Shown one piece after another: positions 55,180-63,364 of a DNA stretch of 64,000 nt. The stretch lies in the IMG/VR virus record IMGVR_UViG_3300025102_000012, positions 1 to 64,000 of that record, one strand, 5' to 3'. The notes below the pieces were generated by a model. It saw only the letters and a program-made list of their open reading frames with translations, did no database searches and was not told where the DNA came from. The first letter of the stretch is position 1. Each line of letters opens with the position of its first letter. Origin of the DNA: a virus. The position numbers were made by a program, and so were the translations under genes.

Positions 55180-55330
55180 TTTTATCTACTCCTTGTTCGA
55201 TGTCAATGATAACAGCATTACGCTTCAAATTATTCATCATTTGAAATATCTCCTCAACTTCTTGTAAAGTAATAACCCAAGTTTCTTCTGTATCATAAGA
55301 TACCTTTACTGTTACATATTTTGTCTTCAT
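55157..55330 (-). CDS. 57-residue small protein between polymerase halves
   Basis: ATG 55330 after GGAGGAAAGAACT, stop TGA at 55157-55159. Strand-helix pattern: KYVTVKVSYDTEETWVITLQ then a helix (VEEIFQMMNNLK) and an acidic tail. It overlaps the next gene's start. Function unknown. Confidence 0.65.
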   Translation of the reverse strand: MKTKYVTVKVSYDTEETWVITLQEVEEIFQMMNNLKRNAVIIDIEQGVDKNDDGQNE

Positions 55331-55533
55331 AGTTCTTTCCTCCTATATACTCCGTTTCTTAACTTCTCTACATTAGGAAGCCTGTTCAATAACCAACCAA
55401 TTGCTGATGCGGTTCCTATACTAGAAGTATTTCCTTTATTATGAATAATTCTATCTAGAATTTGACCGGAAGTAAACTCCCCGTTCATAGTTTCTACCGT
55501 TTCTGTTATCCATTTTCTAAATATCTTATTCAT
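55327..55533 (-). CDS. Small HTH-like protein between polymerase halves
   Basis: 68 residues; ATG 55533 after GAGGTCTAAC. It has the layout of a small winged or helix-turn-helix DNA-binding protein (GEFTSGQILDRIIHNK, then ASAIGWLLNRLPNVEK, then NGVYRRKEL as wing). A transcription regulator is possible. It overlaps both neighbouring genes. Confidence 0.68.
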   Translation of the reverse strand: MNKIFRKWITETVETMNGEFTSGQILDRIIHNKGNTSSIGTASAIGWLLNRLPNVEKLRNGVYRRKEL

Positions 55534-55636
55534 CGTTAGACCTCATTTTTAATTCTTCTGCACATCTTTTACAATGAAACTTACCCTCAAATTGGGGATT
55601 GTGTACTAATGGTTTCATACATTTTATTCTATTCAC
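55526..55636 (-). CDS. 36-residue zinc-binding peptide
   Basis: GTG 55636 overlaps the stop of the polymerase N-terminal gene and follows AAGGAGTTGCAA. Cys/His residues (KCMKPLVH, then FHCKRCAEELK) could bind one zinc ion. The start codon assignment is uncertain; ATG about 18 bases later is possible. It overlaps the next gene by 8 bases. Confidence 0.55.
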   Translation of the reverse strand: MNRIKCMKPLVHNPQFEGKFHCKRCAEELKMRSNDE

Positions 55637-57285
55637 ACTTGCAACTCCTTAGCCTTAAACGCTGCCAATCTAATTGCTTCTCTTGCACTAGCAGTAATGC
55701 TAGCGGCTAAATCTACATCAGCCCATCCGAACCCTTGAAACGCTAATACACCATAGAAAGAAGCCATTAGTCTTTTTACTGCCATTTGGTTATTGTACCA
55801 TTTAGAGTATTCATTGTTGTCTTTGGCACCTTTCATTCTTTTCTTGTATTCATTTCTTAGTTCCTTTAATTCAAGAACTGCTCTAGGTAAAAGACCTAAA
55901 CTATCTGTTTTGTAGTAGAGCATTTCTTGATTAGTTATAGCAGTAAAGTCTCTAGGAGTTGATATATTTACACCAAATTCGGTAGGTGTTTCACTCTTAG
56001 TTTCCCAAGATATGTTTCTAGCAACCATCATTGAAGGATATAGTTGTGCAAAATCAAAAGCCGCTACATTAAGATGAAGACCTTGAGTTTGTTCACTTAA
56101 AGGGTCATAAATCATAGCCCCATCATATTCTTTTCTCTCTACATTTCTATCTCCAGTTGGTGCTTTCCACCAAGCATTTCTCATAAAGTAAATACTTCCC
56201 ATATGAGAAGCATAGAAACAAGCATCGAATGGTGCTTTTAGTAGTCTTTGTAATGACAATATTGCTTCGCTACAATAATTCATTTCATCAATTCTAACAA
56301 TAAGTTCTACATCTTTTAGAGCGTATTCAAGATAAGTTTCTGTATCTTCTAACCAAGCCCTACGGAAAAACTCATTCTTATCGCTGAATTTACTTTCTTT
56401 TACCTTACCTTCTTCAAAGAGTAATTGAGATACATATTCTAAAGATAAAGATGGTAGTGTTCCTCTTTGGGAATCAGTCCATTGCCTTTCAAATGCTACT
56501 TCAAGAGAGAGCGTTATGCGGCCTCCTATAGGTTGTTCTATTGAATTGAATCCTCTTTCAGCATTAGCAAAAGAAAAGCCCTCAGTAGTCTTCTTAACTC
56601 CCTTAACATAGGCAATAGGAGACATTATTTGTGGGTCTAATCCTACAGCACATGCCCTATCTATTAGTTTAGGAATATCAGCAAAGTTACCAAACCAAGC
56701 AATTAACATATCAGGGTCTTTTACAACCATTGTAGTCATGAAGTCTTCAAGCATATCTTTTTCATTATCAAAGACTCTTTCTTTGTCATGAAAATAAATA
56801 CCGCCTGTATTAACACTGTTGGGAAACCAAGCCCACTGATAGTATTCTTTATCATAATTATCATATGCTACAATAGTAGTAATACAATCGTGATAATCTC
56901 CACCTTGTTGCCATTCCATATCCCAATACCATTTTCTTAAATCATATTCGGGCATTTCATCAATACAATCAACTGCATATCTAAAATGAAAAGGAACATC
57001 TGCTTCATAAGTTTTTTTAAACTTTCTTTTTGCCTTTTCCAAATCATAAGAATTTTCTACATAAACTCGCTTTAATTGTTTTTTATTCAAGTTTAAAAAA
57101 TCGCCCTTTTCATACTCAAAATCTCTTTCAATATATTTGGAAGCATTGTATGAAGTAGGTTCTTTTACCTTATCGGCAATATAGAAATATGGCTTGTATT
57201 CTTCTATCTTGTGTTCTTTTATGCCGTTTGTTCTCCAAGAAGTATAGATGCTTTTTCCATCGTTACATCTACTTATTATCATCAA
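55633..57285 (-). CDS. polB: DNA polymerase B, N-terminal part (exonuclease, motifs A and B)
   Basis: 550 residues; ATG after GGTGGTAATTG. The proofreading exonuclease has D122-x-E124 (YWDMEW), Exo II N200-F-A-D203 and Exo III Y321-x3-D325. The polymerase part has motif A D411 in FDFAQLYPSMM and motif B K504-R-L-M-A-S-F-Y-G. It ends at residue 550, just after motif B and a following helix. Motif C is absent and is found at the start of a separate gene about 930 bases downstream. Together they make a complete family B polymerase. Confidence 0.92.
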   Translation of the reverse strand: MMIISRCNDGKSIYTSWRTNGIKEHKIEEYKPYFYIADKVKEPTSYNASKYIERDFEYEKGDFLNLNKKQLKRVYVENSYDLEKAKRKFKKTYEADVPFHFRYAVDCIDEMPEYDLRKWYWDMEWQQGGDYHDCITTIVAYDNYDKEYYQWAWFPNSVNTGGIYFHDKERVFDNEKDMLEDFMTTMVVKDPDMLIAWFGNFADIPKLIDRACAVGLDPQIMSPIAYVKGVKKTTEGFSFANAERGFNSIEQPIGGRITLSLEVAFERQWTDSQRGTLPSLSLEYVSQLLFEEGKVKESKFSDKNEFFRRAWLEDTETYLEYALKDVELIVRIDEMNYCSEAILSLQRLLKAPFDACFYASHMGSIYFMRNAWWKAPTGDRNVERKEYDGAMIYDPLSEQTQGLHLNVAAFDFAQLYPSMMVARNISWETKSETPTEFGVNISTPRDFTAITNQEMLYYKTDSLGLLPRAVLELKELRNEYKKRMKGAKDNNEYSKWYNNQMAVKRLMASFYGVLAFQGFGWADVDLAASITASAREAIRLAAFKAKELQV

Positions 57286-58055
57286 TTACCACCGACATGG
57301 GGTGCTTTCATCAACATTCTATCGTTTGCTACTATCATCATAGGAAACTCATCTCTTACATAGAAGTTCAACAATTGGTCTTTCTTGAAGAAAGAATACA
57401 ACGGAGAACTAAAATCTAGAGTTGCTGATTCTCCAGTATTAAAAACAGCAGGTAAAACCTCTCTATACGAATTGGTGGCGTTGGTTGAAGAAGATATAAC
57501 TACTTCTCCGTTATGGTAATTCAAATTATAAATTCCTTCACCGACTAATTCACAATTACGCAAACAACTTTGGAAGTCTTTTTGGTTTAAAGTAAAAGAA
57601 CCTTCATAGTTTAAATTACTAAATGTGAAAAGAGTTGTTGGTTGTGGCTCATATCTTATGTGGCTAGTCATTTCAATTAATCTAGACAATGCTTCTTCAT
57701 GTGGATGATTAACTATCTTAGGAATACTAGCGGTTTTACTACCATTAGAAATAAGTATAAAATCACCAACAGTAATAGTTACAGTGCCATTAAATGATTT
57801 AAGGTACGGTAGAATAAGAGAAGCATCAGCATTACAGGTTCCTGTTTCGTGACCTTCTGTAGCAACCTCTAATGCTATCTTCAGCATAAAAGTAGAATCA
57901 CCGTTTACTAAAAGAAGTTGATTATCAACTAAATTAGCAGTAAAGACAGAACCAAAATTACCGGAACTAAATCCATTATTTGTTAGTCTCTTTCCTTTAA
58001 CCTGTAGGCTTTCTAATGCTTCTTTAAGTTCAATACTATCTATTGTGAATCTCAT
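57282..58055 (-). CDS. pcn: PCNA-like sliding clamp
   Basis: 257 residues; ATG after GATGGTAAATT. It has the strand-helix-strand repeat of DNA clamps, with the tell-tale start IDSIELKEALESLQ and end SPLYSFFKKDQLLNFYVRD followed by FPMMIVAND. Length is usual for PCNA (about 250 residues). It encircles DNA, tethers the polymerase and would be loaded by the RFC-type proteins encoded upstream. The start of the next gene overlaps its stop (TGATG). Confidence 0.85.
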   Translation of the reverse strand: MRFTIDSIELKEALESLQVKGKRLTNNGFSSGNFGSVFTANLVDNQLLLVNGDSTFMLKIALEVATEGHETGTCNADASLILPYLKSFNGTVTITVGDFILISNGSKTASIPKIVNHPHEEALSRLIEMTSHIRYEPQPTTLFTFSNLNYEGSFTLNQKDFQSCLRNCELVGEGIYNLNYHNGEVVISSSTNATNSYREVLPAVFNTGESATLDFSSPLYSFFKKDQLLNFYVRDEFPMMIVANDRMLMKAPHVGGN

Positions 58056-58870
58056 AATTTACCATCTCTCAGTTCGGGAATACCATTCCAATTTACATTT
58101 CCATTTTTTATTTCTAAAGATTCCCAAACCTTTCCTACAAGGTTGGTATTTGTTTTACTACTCAGTAGTTCTGCTTTATACACTACATTCCCCTTACGGA
58201 GTGTTCTTCGTGTATTGACTACTTGGAATAAGTAATCTCCCCAATTGTGCCAATTAGGTTTTGTTCCTACTACTTCTCCGGTTGCACCGTAGTCAGCCTT
58301 TGAATGAGTAATGTAGATTTGGTCACAATTAAGATTCTTACACATTGCTAATAATGAATAGAATGGAGCATTTCTTTTACCCCACTCAAACTTCATCTTT
58401 TGTGGTTTACCAATCTTAGAACTTCCTGTAACATGAAGCGTACAACAATCTAACCATTTATCTACACCATCAAATACAAAAAGAACATCTTCTCCTTCTT
58501 CTATTTTAGACTTAACAAAAAGAACAAAATCTTCCGAGTTTGCTTCCGACCTTTGTATATCTAGTTCACCATTAGCATTTCTAATTTCAGGATTCCAAAG
58601 TGTGATTCTATCTGTCATTTCGTGGTTTTGTCTCCATGTTGGTTCACAACCATCATCCCAATCCAAAACATAAATTTGTTTATCGGGGAAATCTAGTGCT
58701 AGACCGCTTTTTACAGTTTTAGGTTCTCCCCAAATACCGCAAACTAATCTGCTGTTTCTTCCTTTTCTTTCGGTTAGTTGCTTAATCAATTTATCTTGAA
58801 AGGCAACCACTCTTGCGTTATTATTCATTTCGTTACTTACTGCTTTTCCTTTATTACTACTTAATCCCAT
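58052..58870 (-). CDS. RecA-superfamily ATPase (Sak4-like)
   Basis: 272 residues; ATG after AGGAGGTATTAAA. Walker A G48-E-P-K-T-V-K54-S55 differs from the usual G-x4-G-K-[ST] by Val at residue 53. Walker B VLFVFDGVDKW follows, and KFEWGKRN, YITHSKADY are later conserved-looking elements. The GEPK start of the P-loop is typical of the phage Sak4 / AAA_24 recombinases. A role in single-strand annealing or recombination with the Cas4-like nuclease is likely. Confidence 0.78.
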   Translation of the reverse strand: MGLSSNKGKAVSNEMNNNARVVAFQDKLIKQLTERKGRNSRLVCGIWGEPKTVKSGLALDFPDKQIYVLDWDDGCEPTWRQNHEMTDRITLWNPEIRNANGELDIQRSEANSEDFVLFVKSKIEEGEDVLFVFDGVDKWLDCCTLHVTGSSKIGKPQKMKFEWGKRNAPFYSLLAMCKNLNCDQIYITHSKADYGATGEVVGTKPNWHNWGDYLFQVVNTRRTLRKGNVVYKAELLSSKTNTNLVGKVWESLEIKNGNVNWNGIPELRDGKL

Positions 58871-58871
58871 T

Positions 58872-59138
58872 TTAATACCTCCTATTTGTGTATTCTATTT
58901 CTTCTTTATTGAAGAATATGTTTTTCATGCTTTTTGATGAAGCCCAATTCTCTAGAATCGTTATTGTTTCATCTAATGATTTAGTCATATATCTTGCTTC
59001 TTTTGCACCCATATGAAACTTCATTTGCCATCTTTCGGGCTTATCTTCGTTTTGAGTATATGTTATAAAATCAACATTGTTGAAATCTATTACATATGCT
59101 CCTTTTTTGTTTAAAAATCTCTCTTCTTTTATATTCAT
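58872..59138 (-). CDS. Hypothetical small protein
   Basis: 88 residues; ATG 59138 after GAGGTAATAAT. Strand-rich N-terminal half (GAYVIDFNNVDFITYTQN), then a helix (LDETITILENWASS). It is the first gene after the only real gap in the leftward operon. No known family. Confidence 0.7.
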   Translation of the reverse strand: MNIKEERFLNKKGAYVIDFNNVDFITYTQNEDKPERWQMKFHMGAKEARYMTKSLDETITILENWASSKSMKNIFFNKEEIEYTNRRY

Positions 59139-59323
59139 ATTATTACCTCATTTAAGATAGGCTTCGCACCTATTCGAGTGTCAATTGTTTCCACAAGTTC
59201 ACACTTACACTTGCCTCGTTTTATTTCCAACATGAATTCTGTAATGTTGCCAACACATCATACCGCAATTTACCCGACTATATCAAAGCCGCAACATTCC
59301 TACGGGGAAATAAAGGAATCTAA
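59139..59323 (-). other. 185-base intergenic gap in the replication operon
   Basis: The only sizeable non-coding stretch among the replication genes. It contains a 6-base-pair inverted repeat (59296-59301 with 59314-59319, ATTCCT and AGGAAT), a smaller one near 59155-59175 (ATAGG and CCTAT), and TTGCGG twice, 26 bases apart on the minus strand. No canonical archaeal TATA box was seen. It could hold an RNA processing site, regulatory site or weak promoter. A 32-codon frame at 59135-59233 has no ribosome-binding site. Confidence 0.45.
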
Positions 59324-60532
59324 TCAAAACCAGTCGAAGTCTTCCTCCGTTGGCTGATTTACTTCTACCGCAGAACCGTGTCTATCTGTACATAATAGTC
59401 CAGTAGTATTGATAGTAGCATTTTCAATTACACCATCAACAGTTCTTTGGCTTGTTCTTCCAACAATAATCACATTAGAGCCGATACCGAAGTCTAATTC
59501 AAGATGTTCGGGAATCCAACAAGTAAAGATACCTGTTTCATCTTCATCTAATGTTGCATCCAAGTCAGAAATATTTATTATTCTGTTACCATTCTTAGTA
59601 GGTATCATATTCATAGTGATAACTGTTCCATCAGTAACAATAAATCTCTCCTTAGAAGGCAAAGCCTGTCTTTGGATATGTGCTTTATCTAATTCCACAA
59701 GAGGAATAATGTGACTATCAAAGTTATCTTGTAGACACTTTTGGAAGTCAAAATCACCCATATCTCGGAACGCTTCATTTTCAGGGTCTAGAGAACTATT
59801 AAGAGTTAAACTGTTAATAGTCATATCTGTAGCACCGTAAATGTCTGTTCCATTAGAACCTTCAATACATAGGAAATGAACCCATTCAAATGTATTTGGC
59901 TTGAAGTCTAATCCGCCTTGATTCTTGTAAGAGAAATAATACATTTTCATTTCTTCTTGACCAACAGAACCAAAGAAGATGCCCGACCTTCTAAATTGTT
60001 CTTTAGGTAGGGGAGTACCGTATTTGTTGTTCTTTCCGCCATTCATATATGTAGCAGTATTATCCAAAGGAATAAATGTTCTACCATCTTCTAGAATTTC
60101 TGCTCCTTCCGGTAGGCTTGATAGAACTGCTTCTTTATATTCGCCATTATGATATCTAGATACAGTAAATTTACCAATAGCATTTTCATTTGCTACGGCA
60201 ACAATTCCCTGTTCTAAAGCGTTATCGGAGTCTCGCAAAAACTCTTCTTTTGCTTTTGCTCTATTCCAACTCATCATATCTCTAGGTGTTTCTAGAGCGA
60301 TAAAGAAACCGAATGCATTCTTATAGTAAGAGTCATTATTGTTTTGGTTTCCACTTTTTTGGCTTCTTCTTGCATTAGCCACATAGTTTCTCCAAAGACC
60401 CAAACCGATTCGGTTGTCCTTTTCTATTCCGTTCTCTTGACAAAGTTCTTCGTACTTTGCCATTGCCTCATCTTGAGTAAGTCCCAAGACTTCGGCTCCT
60501 TTCTGTATTTCTTTTTTCGTATTTTCATCCAT
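59324..60532 (-). CDS. Single-stranded DNA-binding (RPA/SSB-like) protein
   Basis: 402 residues; ATG after GAGGTGAAAAACT. A helical N-terminus (about 1-65), a central beta-rich part and a C-terminal OB-like region (FTCWIPEHLELDFGIGSNVI, then VGRTSQRTVDGVIENATI). It ends with an acidic tail E-E-D-F-D-W-F, like the protein-interaction tail of SSB proteins. It would coat single-stranded DNA for the polymerase and recruit partners. The OB assignment is from pattern and context only. Confidence 0.7.
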   Translation of the reverse strand: MDENTKKEIQKGAEVLGLTQDEAMAKYEELCQENGIEKDNRIGLGLWRNYVANARRSQKSGNQNNNDSYYKNAFGFFIALETPRDMMSWNRAKAKEEFLRDSDNALEQGIVAVANENAIGKFTVSRYHNGEYKEAVLSSLPEGAEILEDGRTFIPLDNTATYMNGGKNNKYGTPLPKEQFRRSGIFFGSVGQEEMKMYYFSYKNQGGLDFKPNTFEWVHFLCIEGSNGTDIYGATDMTINSLTLNSSLDPENEAFRDMGDFDFQKCLQDNFDSHIIPLVELDKAHIQRQALPSKERFIVTDGTVITMNMIPTKNGNRIINISDLDATLDEDETGIFTCWIPEHLELDFGIGSNVIIVGRTSQRTVDGVIENATINTTGLLCTDRHGSAVEVNQPTEEDFDWF

Positions 60533-60558
60533 AGTTTTTCACCTCATTTTTCTTTAAT

Positions 60559-61470
60559 TTACAATAGTTGTCCCACCATCCATGATATTAGCACTTTTGG
60601 GGTCATACTATTGGAACGCCATTCTGTTTCTCCTATTGTTCTTAACAATTTGAATTTCAACATCGTATCTAATCCCTCCGAATTAACGATGACATCATGT
60701 AATCCATTACAGATTTCCTTGATGGTTTTTCCTTGATAGAGTAAGTCATGTATTTCACCTAGTATATTTTGATTCTTATTTGTTATTTTTATTAGCAGTT
60801 CATTATATTCGCTAAGTGATACTTCTACTTGTTTTTTGAGTGTGCTATTGCTAGACTTTGCGGCTTGGATTTCCGTGATTGCCCTCCGCATATCACCATT
60901 CATGGAGTATAAAAAGCCCCCTAACTCCTCGTCCGAGAATCGAGTGATTTTTTCTTTCGATAAAATTTCTTTTATCATATCTAACATTTTATCATTAGAT
61001 AAAGGCTTAAAGTTATAATTAGCACATCTACTTTGTAATGCAAAGATAATTTTGTTTTTATCATTACAAGTGATAATAAATCTAATATTAGAAGAATATC
61101 TTTCCATTATTCTCTTTAATGCTCCTTGAGCATCAGAAGTCATATTCTCCATTTCATCTAATAAACATATTCTAAATGGTACATCGCCTAACGAGGCACT
61201 TTGAGCCGCTTGTTTGATTGTAGTCCTAACAGTTTCTAATCTTCTATCATCGCTAGCATTAATTTCAAAGAAATTGTCTTTGAATCCTTCGCCTAATATT
61301 TCTTTAGCAAGGACTATTCCTGCCGTTGTTTTACCATTACCGGGATTGCCGTATAATAATACATTAGGCATGTTTCTTTCTTCTTTCCATGATTGAGCAT
61401 CCATAACAAAGTTTTCTTGTCCGTAGATATCTCCTATTCTTTGTGGTCTATATTTTTCAGTCCATAACAT
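60559..61470 (-). CDS. rfcS: RFC small subunit (clamp loader)
   Basis: 303 residues; ATG after GGAGGTAACTAAA. Signatures: WTEKYRP at the start, Walker A G41-N-P-G-N-G-K-T48, Walker B LLD105-E-M-E, sensor ICLLDEMENM-IIRFIITCN region and the SRC motif S147-R148-C149 that provides the arginine finger. It loads the sliding clamp at primer ends. The DEAD box of Walker B is DEME here. The usual partner, the large subunit, may be the ATPase two genes upstream. Confidence 0.92.
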   Translation of the reverse strand: MLWTEKYRPQRIGDIYGQENFVMDAQSWKEERNMPNVLLYGNPGNGKTTAGIVLAKEILGEGFKDNFFEINASDDRRLETVRTTIKQAAQSASLGDVPFRICLLDEMENMTSDAQGALKRIMERYSSNIRFIITCNDKNKIIFALQSRCANYNFKPLSNDKMLDMIKEILSKEKITRFSDEELGGFLYSMNGDMRRAITEIQAAKSSNSTLKKQVEVSLSEYNELLIKITNKNQNILGEIHDLLYQGKTIKEICNGLHDVIVNSEGLDTMLKFKLLRTIGETEWRSNSMTPKVLISWMVGQLL

Positions 61471-61471
61471 T

Positions 61472-61756
61472 TTAGTTACCTCCTATGTGGTGTTTTGGGT
61501 ATTTGTGTGTTCTTCGATAAGCAATCCTATGATTATTTATCTTTCTTCTTTCTATTAAGCCTATATCGCATAGGTATTTGAAAAAGGTTCTACAAGCATC
61601 TATTCCAAATTTAGTATTAGAATACTTCAGTATTTCTCTAATAGATTTCCAATCGGTGTCTATATTAAGCAATACTTCTAACCAATCAGCATCTAAAAAT
61701 GCATTCTCGCCAAATTCTATGGATGTTACAAATCCTCTTTTACTTTTTATTTTCAT
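61472..61756 (-). CDS. Winged-helix protein
   Basis: 94 residues; ATG 61756 after GGAGGCTTAATT. Helical bundle (DWLEVLLNIDTDWKSIREIL; ACRTFFKYLCDIGLIERRK) and a final strand/loop (NNHRIAYRRTHKYPKHH) look like a winged helix. It may be a transcription regulator of the virus, translated with the clamp-loader genes. Confidence 0.65.
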   Translation of the reverse strand: MKIKSKRGFVTSIEFGENAFLDADWLEVLLNIDTDWKSIREILKYSNTKFGIDACRTFFKYLCDIGLIERRKINNHRIAYRRTHKYPKHHIGGN

Positions 61757-61758
61757 AA

Positions 61759-62610
61759 TTAAGCCTCCTTAACAAACTGAAATAAAGAAGACTGTTGTAA
61801 TTTAACAGGTTCTAATTTCTTTCTTTTTCTCTTTTCTCCTAAACTTAGTAGTCTGCAATCAGTGTTATTAAGTTTAGATTTAGCCCATTCTTTAAATTCA
61901 TTATCTCTCAATAATTGGCGTAATACTTTGGGTTCTTTAACGCCTAACTTTCTAGATAAGTAAGGTACTTTGCTGTACTTTCCTCTTTTAGGAAACTCTA
62001 CTCTACCGAAGAAGTCTCCGCTATGAGTATATGCTAAAATGTCGTAGAAATATTTCATACTCCATCTTCTGCGAACCACTCCGTCTACAAACAGTAGGCG
62101 ATTAGGTGGCATATTGCCCGATAGCCAAGTTAGTATTTGAGTATCTGCGGGCTTATTGAAATGTAATAGTTTTCTAACTAGTTCTCTATCTTTTATTTTA
62201 AGATAGTCAAAAACTAATTTGTAAGTATCTCTTTGATAAGAAAGAGGTTTATCGCTTCTAGGAGCGATTTCTTTGAGTTGTTCTTCTAAGAAGTTCTTAG
62301 AACCTGCTCTTTTAATTCTGCACATTGACTTTATACTGCTAGGGACAGATTTTTCATCAATAGAAGTAATAACTATTTGTCCTTTGTAAGTCCTAAGTAT
62401 GTTTAGAATACCGTCTTTATCAGGTTTAATATGTATATCTTCTATAATAATACCATTATCAGTAGGTATAGACAATATATCATAATCAACATCATCTGCA
62501 TATAGAATAACTGGGTCATTAACGAAGGTTTTCGCCTTCGTAGACTTTCCTGTTCCTGTTTTTCCTGTAAGGAGAATTGCTCTTTTTGTTTCTAAATTAG
62601 TGAAGCCCAT
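61759..62610 (-). CDS. AAA ATPase with C-terminal PIP-like box, possible RFC-large equivalent
   Basis: 283 residues; ATG after AGGTGTATTGTA. Walker A G16-K-T-G-T-G-K-S23, Walker B-like region GIIIEDIHI. The central and C-terminal parts are helical. It ends Q273-S-S-L-F-Q-F-V280, a PCNA-interacting (PIP) motif, followed by KEA, like the ends of RFC large subunits. Next to the small clamp-loader gene this suggests a minimal partner for it. Direct relationship to RFC-L is not shown; the family is otherwise unrecognised. Confidence 0.7.
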   Translation of the reverse strand: MGFTNLETKRAILLTGKTGTGKSTKAKTFVNDPVILYADDVDYDILSIPTDNGIIIEDIHIKPDKDGILNILRTYKGQIVITSIDEKSVPSSIKSMCRIKRAGSKNFLEEQLKEIAPRSDKPLSYQRDTYKLVFDYLKIKDRELVRKLLHFNKPADTQILTWLSGNMPPNRLLFVDGVVRRRWSMKYFYDILAYTHSGDFFGRVEFPKRGKYSKVPYLSRKLGVKEPKVLRQLLRDNEFKEWAKSKLNNTDCRLLSLGEKRKRKKLEPVKLQQSSLFQFVKEA

Positions 62611-63005
62611 TACAATACACCTTTTATTTTCATTAGCATTTCTAAACCATTAAGGGTTTTATGCTTATTTTTATTTATAATATCTACTATTTGTTTGAAT
62701 TCGTTTAAATCATTCCTATAATTAGGAACAATTGGTAATAAATCACTTATTATCTTTAAGTTCACTATACCAGTAATTTTTAAGAGAGGTCTTTTTCTTC
62801 TGGAGGATTCCTCCAATTTTATTTTTGACTTAACTCCAAATTGTAATAATGAGCGTTTAACTGCCATTAAAAATAATTCATCACCTCTTATGTTTAAAGA
62901 GAAATTAACACTATAGCCTAATTTAGCCTTTTCATTAGCATAAATAGTTAGGTTATGTCTAGCAACTCCTAGTAAAATACCCCTTAGTACATCATTACTA
63001 TACAT
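62610..63005 (-). CDS. Degenerate LAGLIDADG-fold protein
   Basis: 131 residues; ATG after GAGGTGAAAAGCA. The first helix LRGILLGVARHN sits where LAGLIDADG would be; the catalytic acidic residue is missing. The rest matches the fold: SVNFSLNIRGDELFLMAVKR, LLKITGIVNLKIISDLLP and a C-terminal helix (TLNGLEMLMKIKGV). Probably a retired homing enzyme turned DNA-binding protein, or an RNA-binding maturase-like factor. It sits inside the replication operon with overlaps on both sides. Confidence 0.65.
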   Translation of the reverse strand: MYSNDVLRGILLGVARHNLTIYANEKAKLGYSVNFSLNIRGDELFLMAVKRSLLQFGVKSKIKLEESSRRKRPLLKITGIVNLKIISDLLPIVPNYRNDLNEFKQIVDIINKNKHKTLNGLEMLMKIKGVL

Positions 63006-63360
63006 TGCTTTTCACCTCTTTTGCTCCTAAGTATTCTGCTTTGTATCTTAAATATTCTATACCATCTAGAATAATAGTTTTGACTATTGTTTCTAAGTCT
63101 TCTTGTGTAGCAAAGGCAAAAGTAAGTATTGCTCCTCTATAACAATTAAAAGCAACTGCTCTTTCTTCGCTAATTTCTTCCGCAACAACTAGTGCATCTC
63201 CTTTCTCTAGTTTCCCTAGAAACTGAACATAAAGACCTCTTGCTAACATAGCAACTTCAGGTTCTTCGGGTAGGCCAAAGATTAGAAACCGATAGGTTTG
63301 AACAGTCTCATTAGCATTAATGAAATCTAATAAATCCCTTTCTATCTCAATATCGTTCAT
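62998..63360 (-). CDS. Hypothetical small protein
   Basis: 120 residues; ATG after GGGTGAATGA. Alternating helices and strands (VQTYRFLIFGLPEEPEVAML; AVAFNCYRGAILTFAFAT) with a helical end. No recognised family. It overlaps its downstream neighbour by 8 bases and so is part of the leftward operon. Confidence 0.68.
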   Translation of the reverse strand: MNDIEIERDLLDFINANETVQTYRFLIFGLPEEPEVAMLARGLYVQFLGKLEKGDALVVAEEISEERAVAFNCYRGAILTFAFATQEDLETIVKTIILDGIEYLRYKAEYLGAKEVKSNV

Positions 63361-63364
63361 TCAT

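Noticed and set aside
55073-55267. Hydrophobic plus-strand frame opposite the small genes between the polymerase halves
   Set aside because: No ribosome-binding site, opposite to the direction of the operon, and explained by the minus-strand membrane peptide and small gene.
54707-55632. Split polymerase as a simple assembly error
   Set aside because: The gap contains several small genes with their own ribosome-binding sites and 4-base overlaps, and the two halves end and begin cleanly.
59135-59233. 32-codon minus-strand frame in the intergenic gap
   Set aside because: No ribosome-binding site and very short; kept only as part of the gap description.
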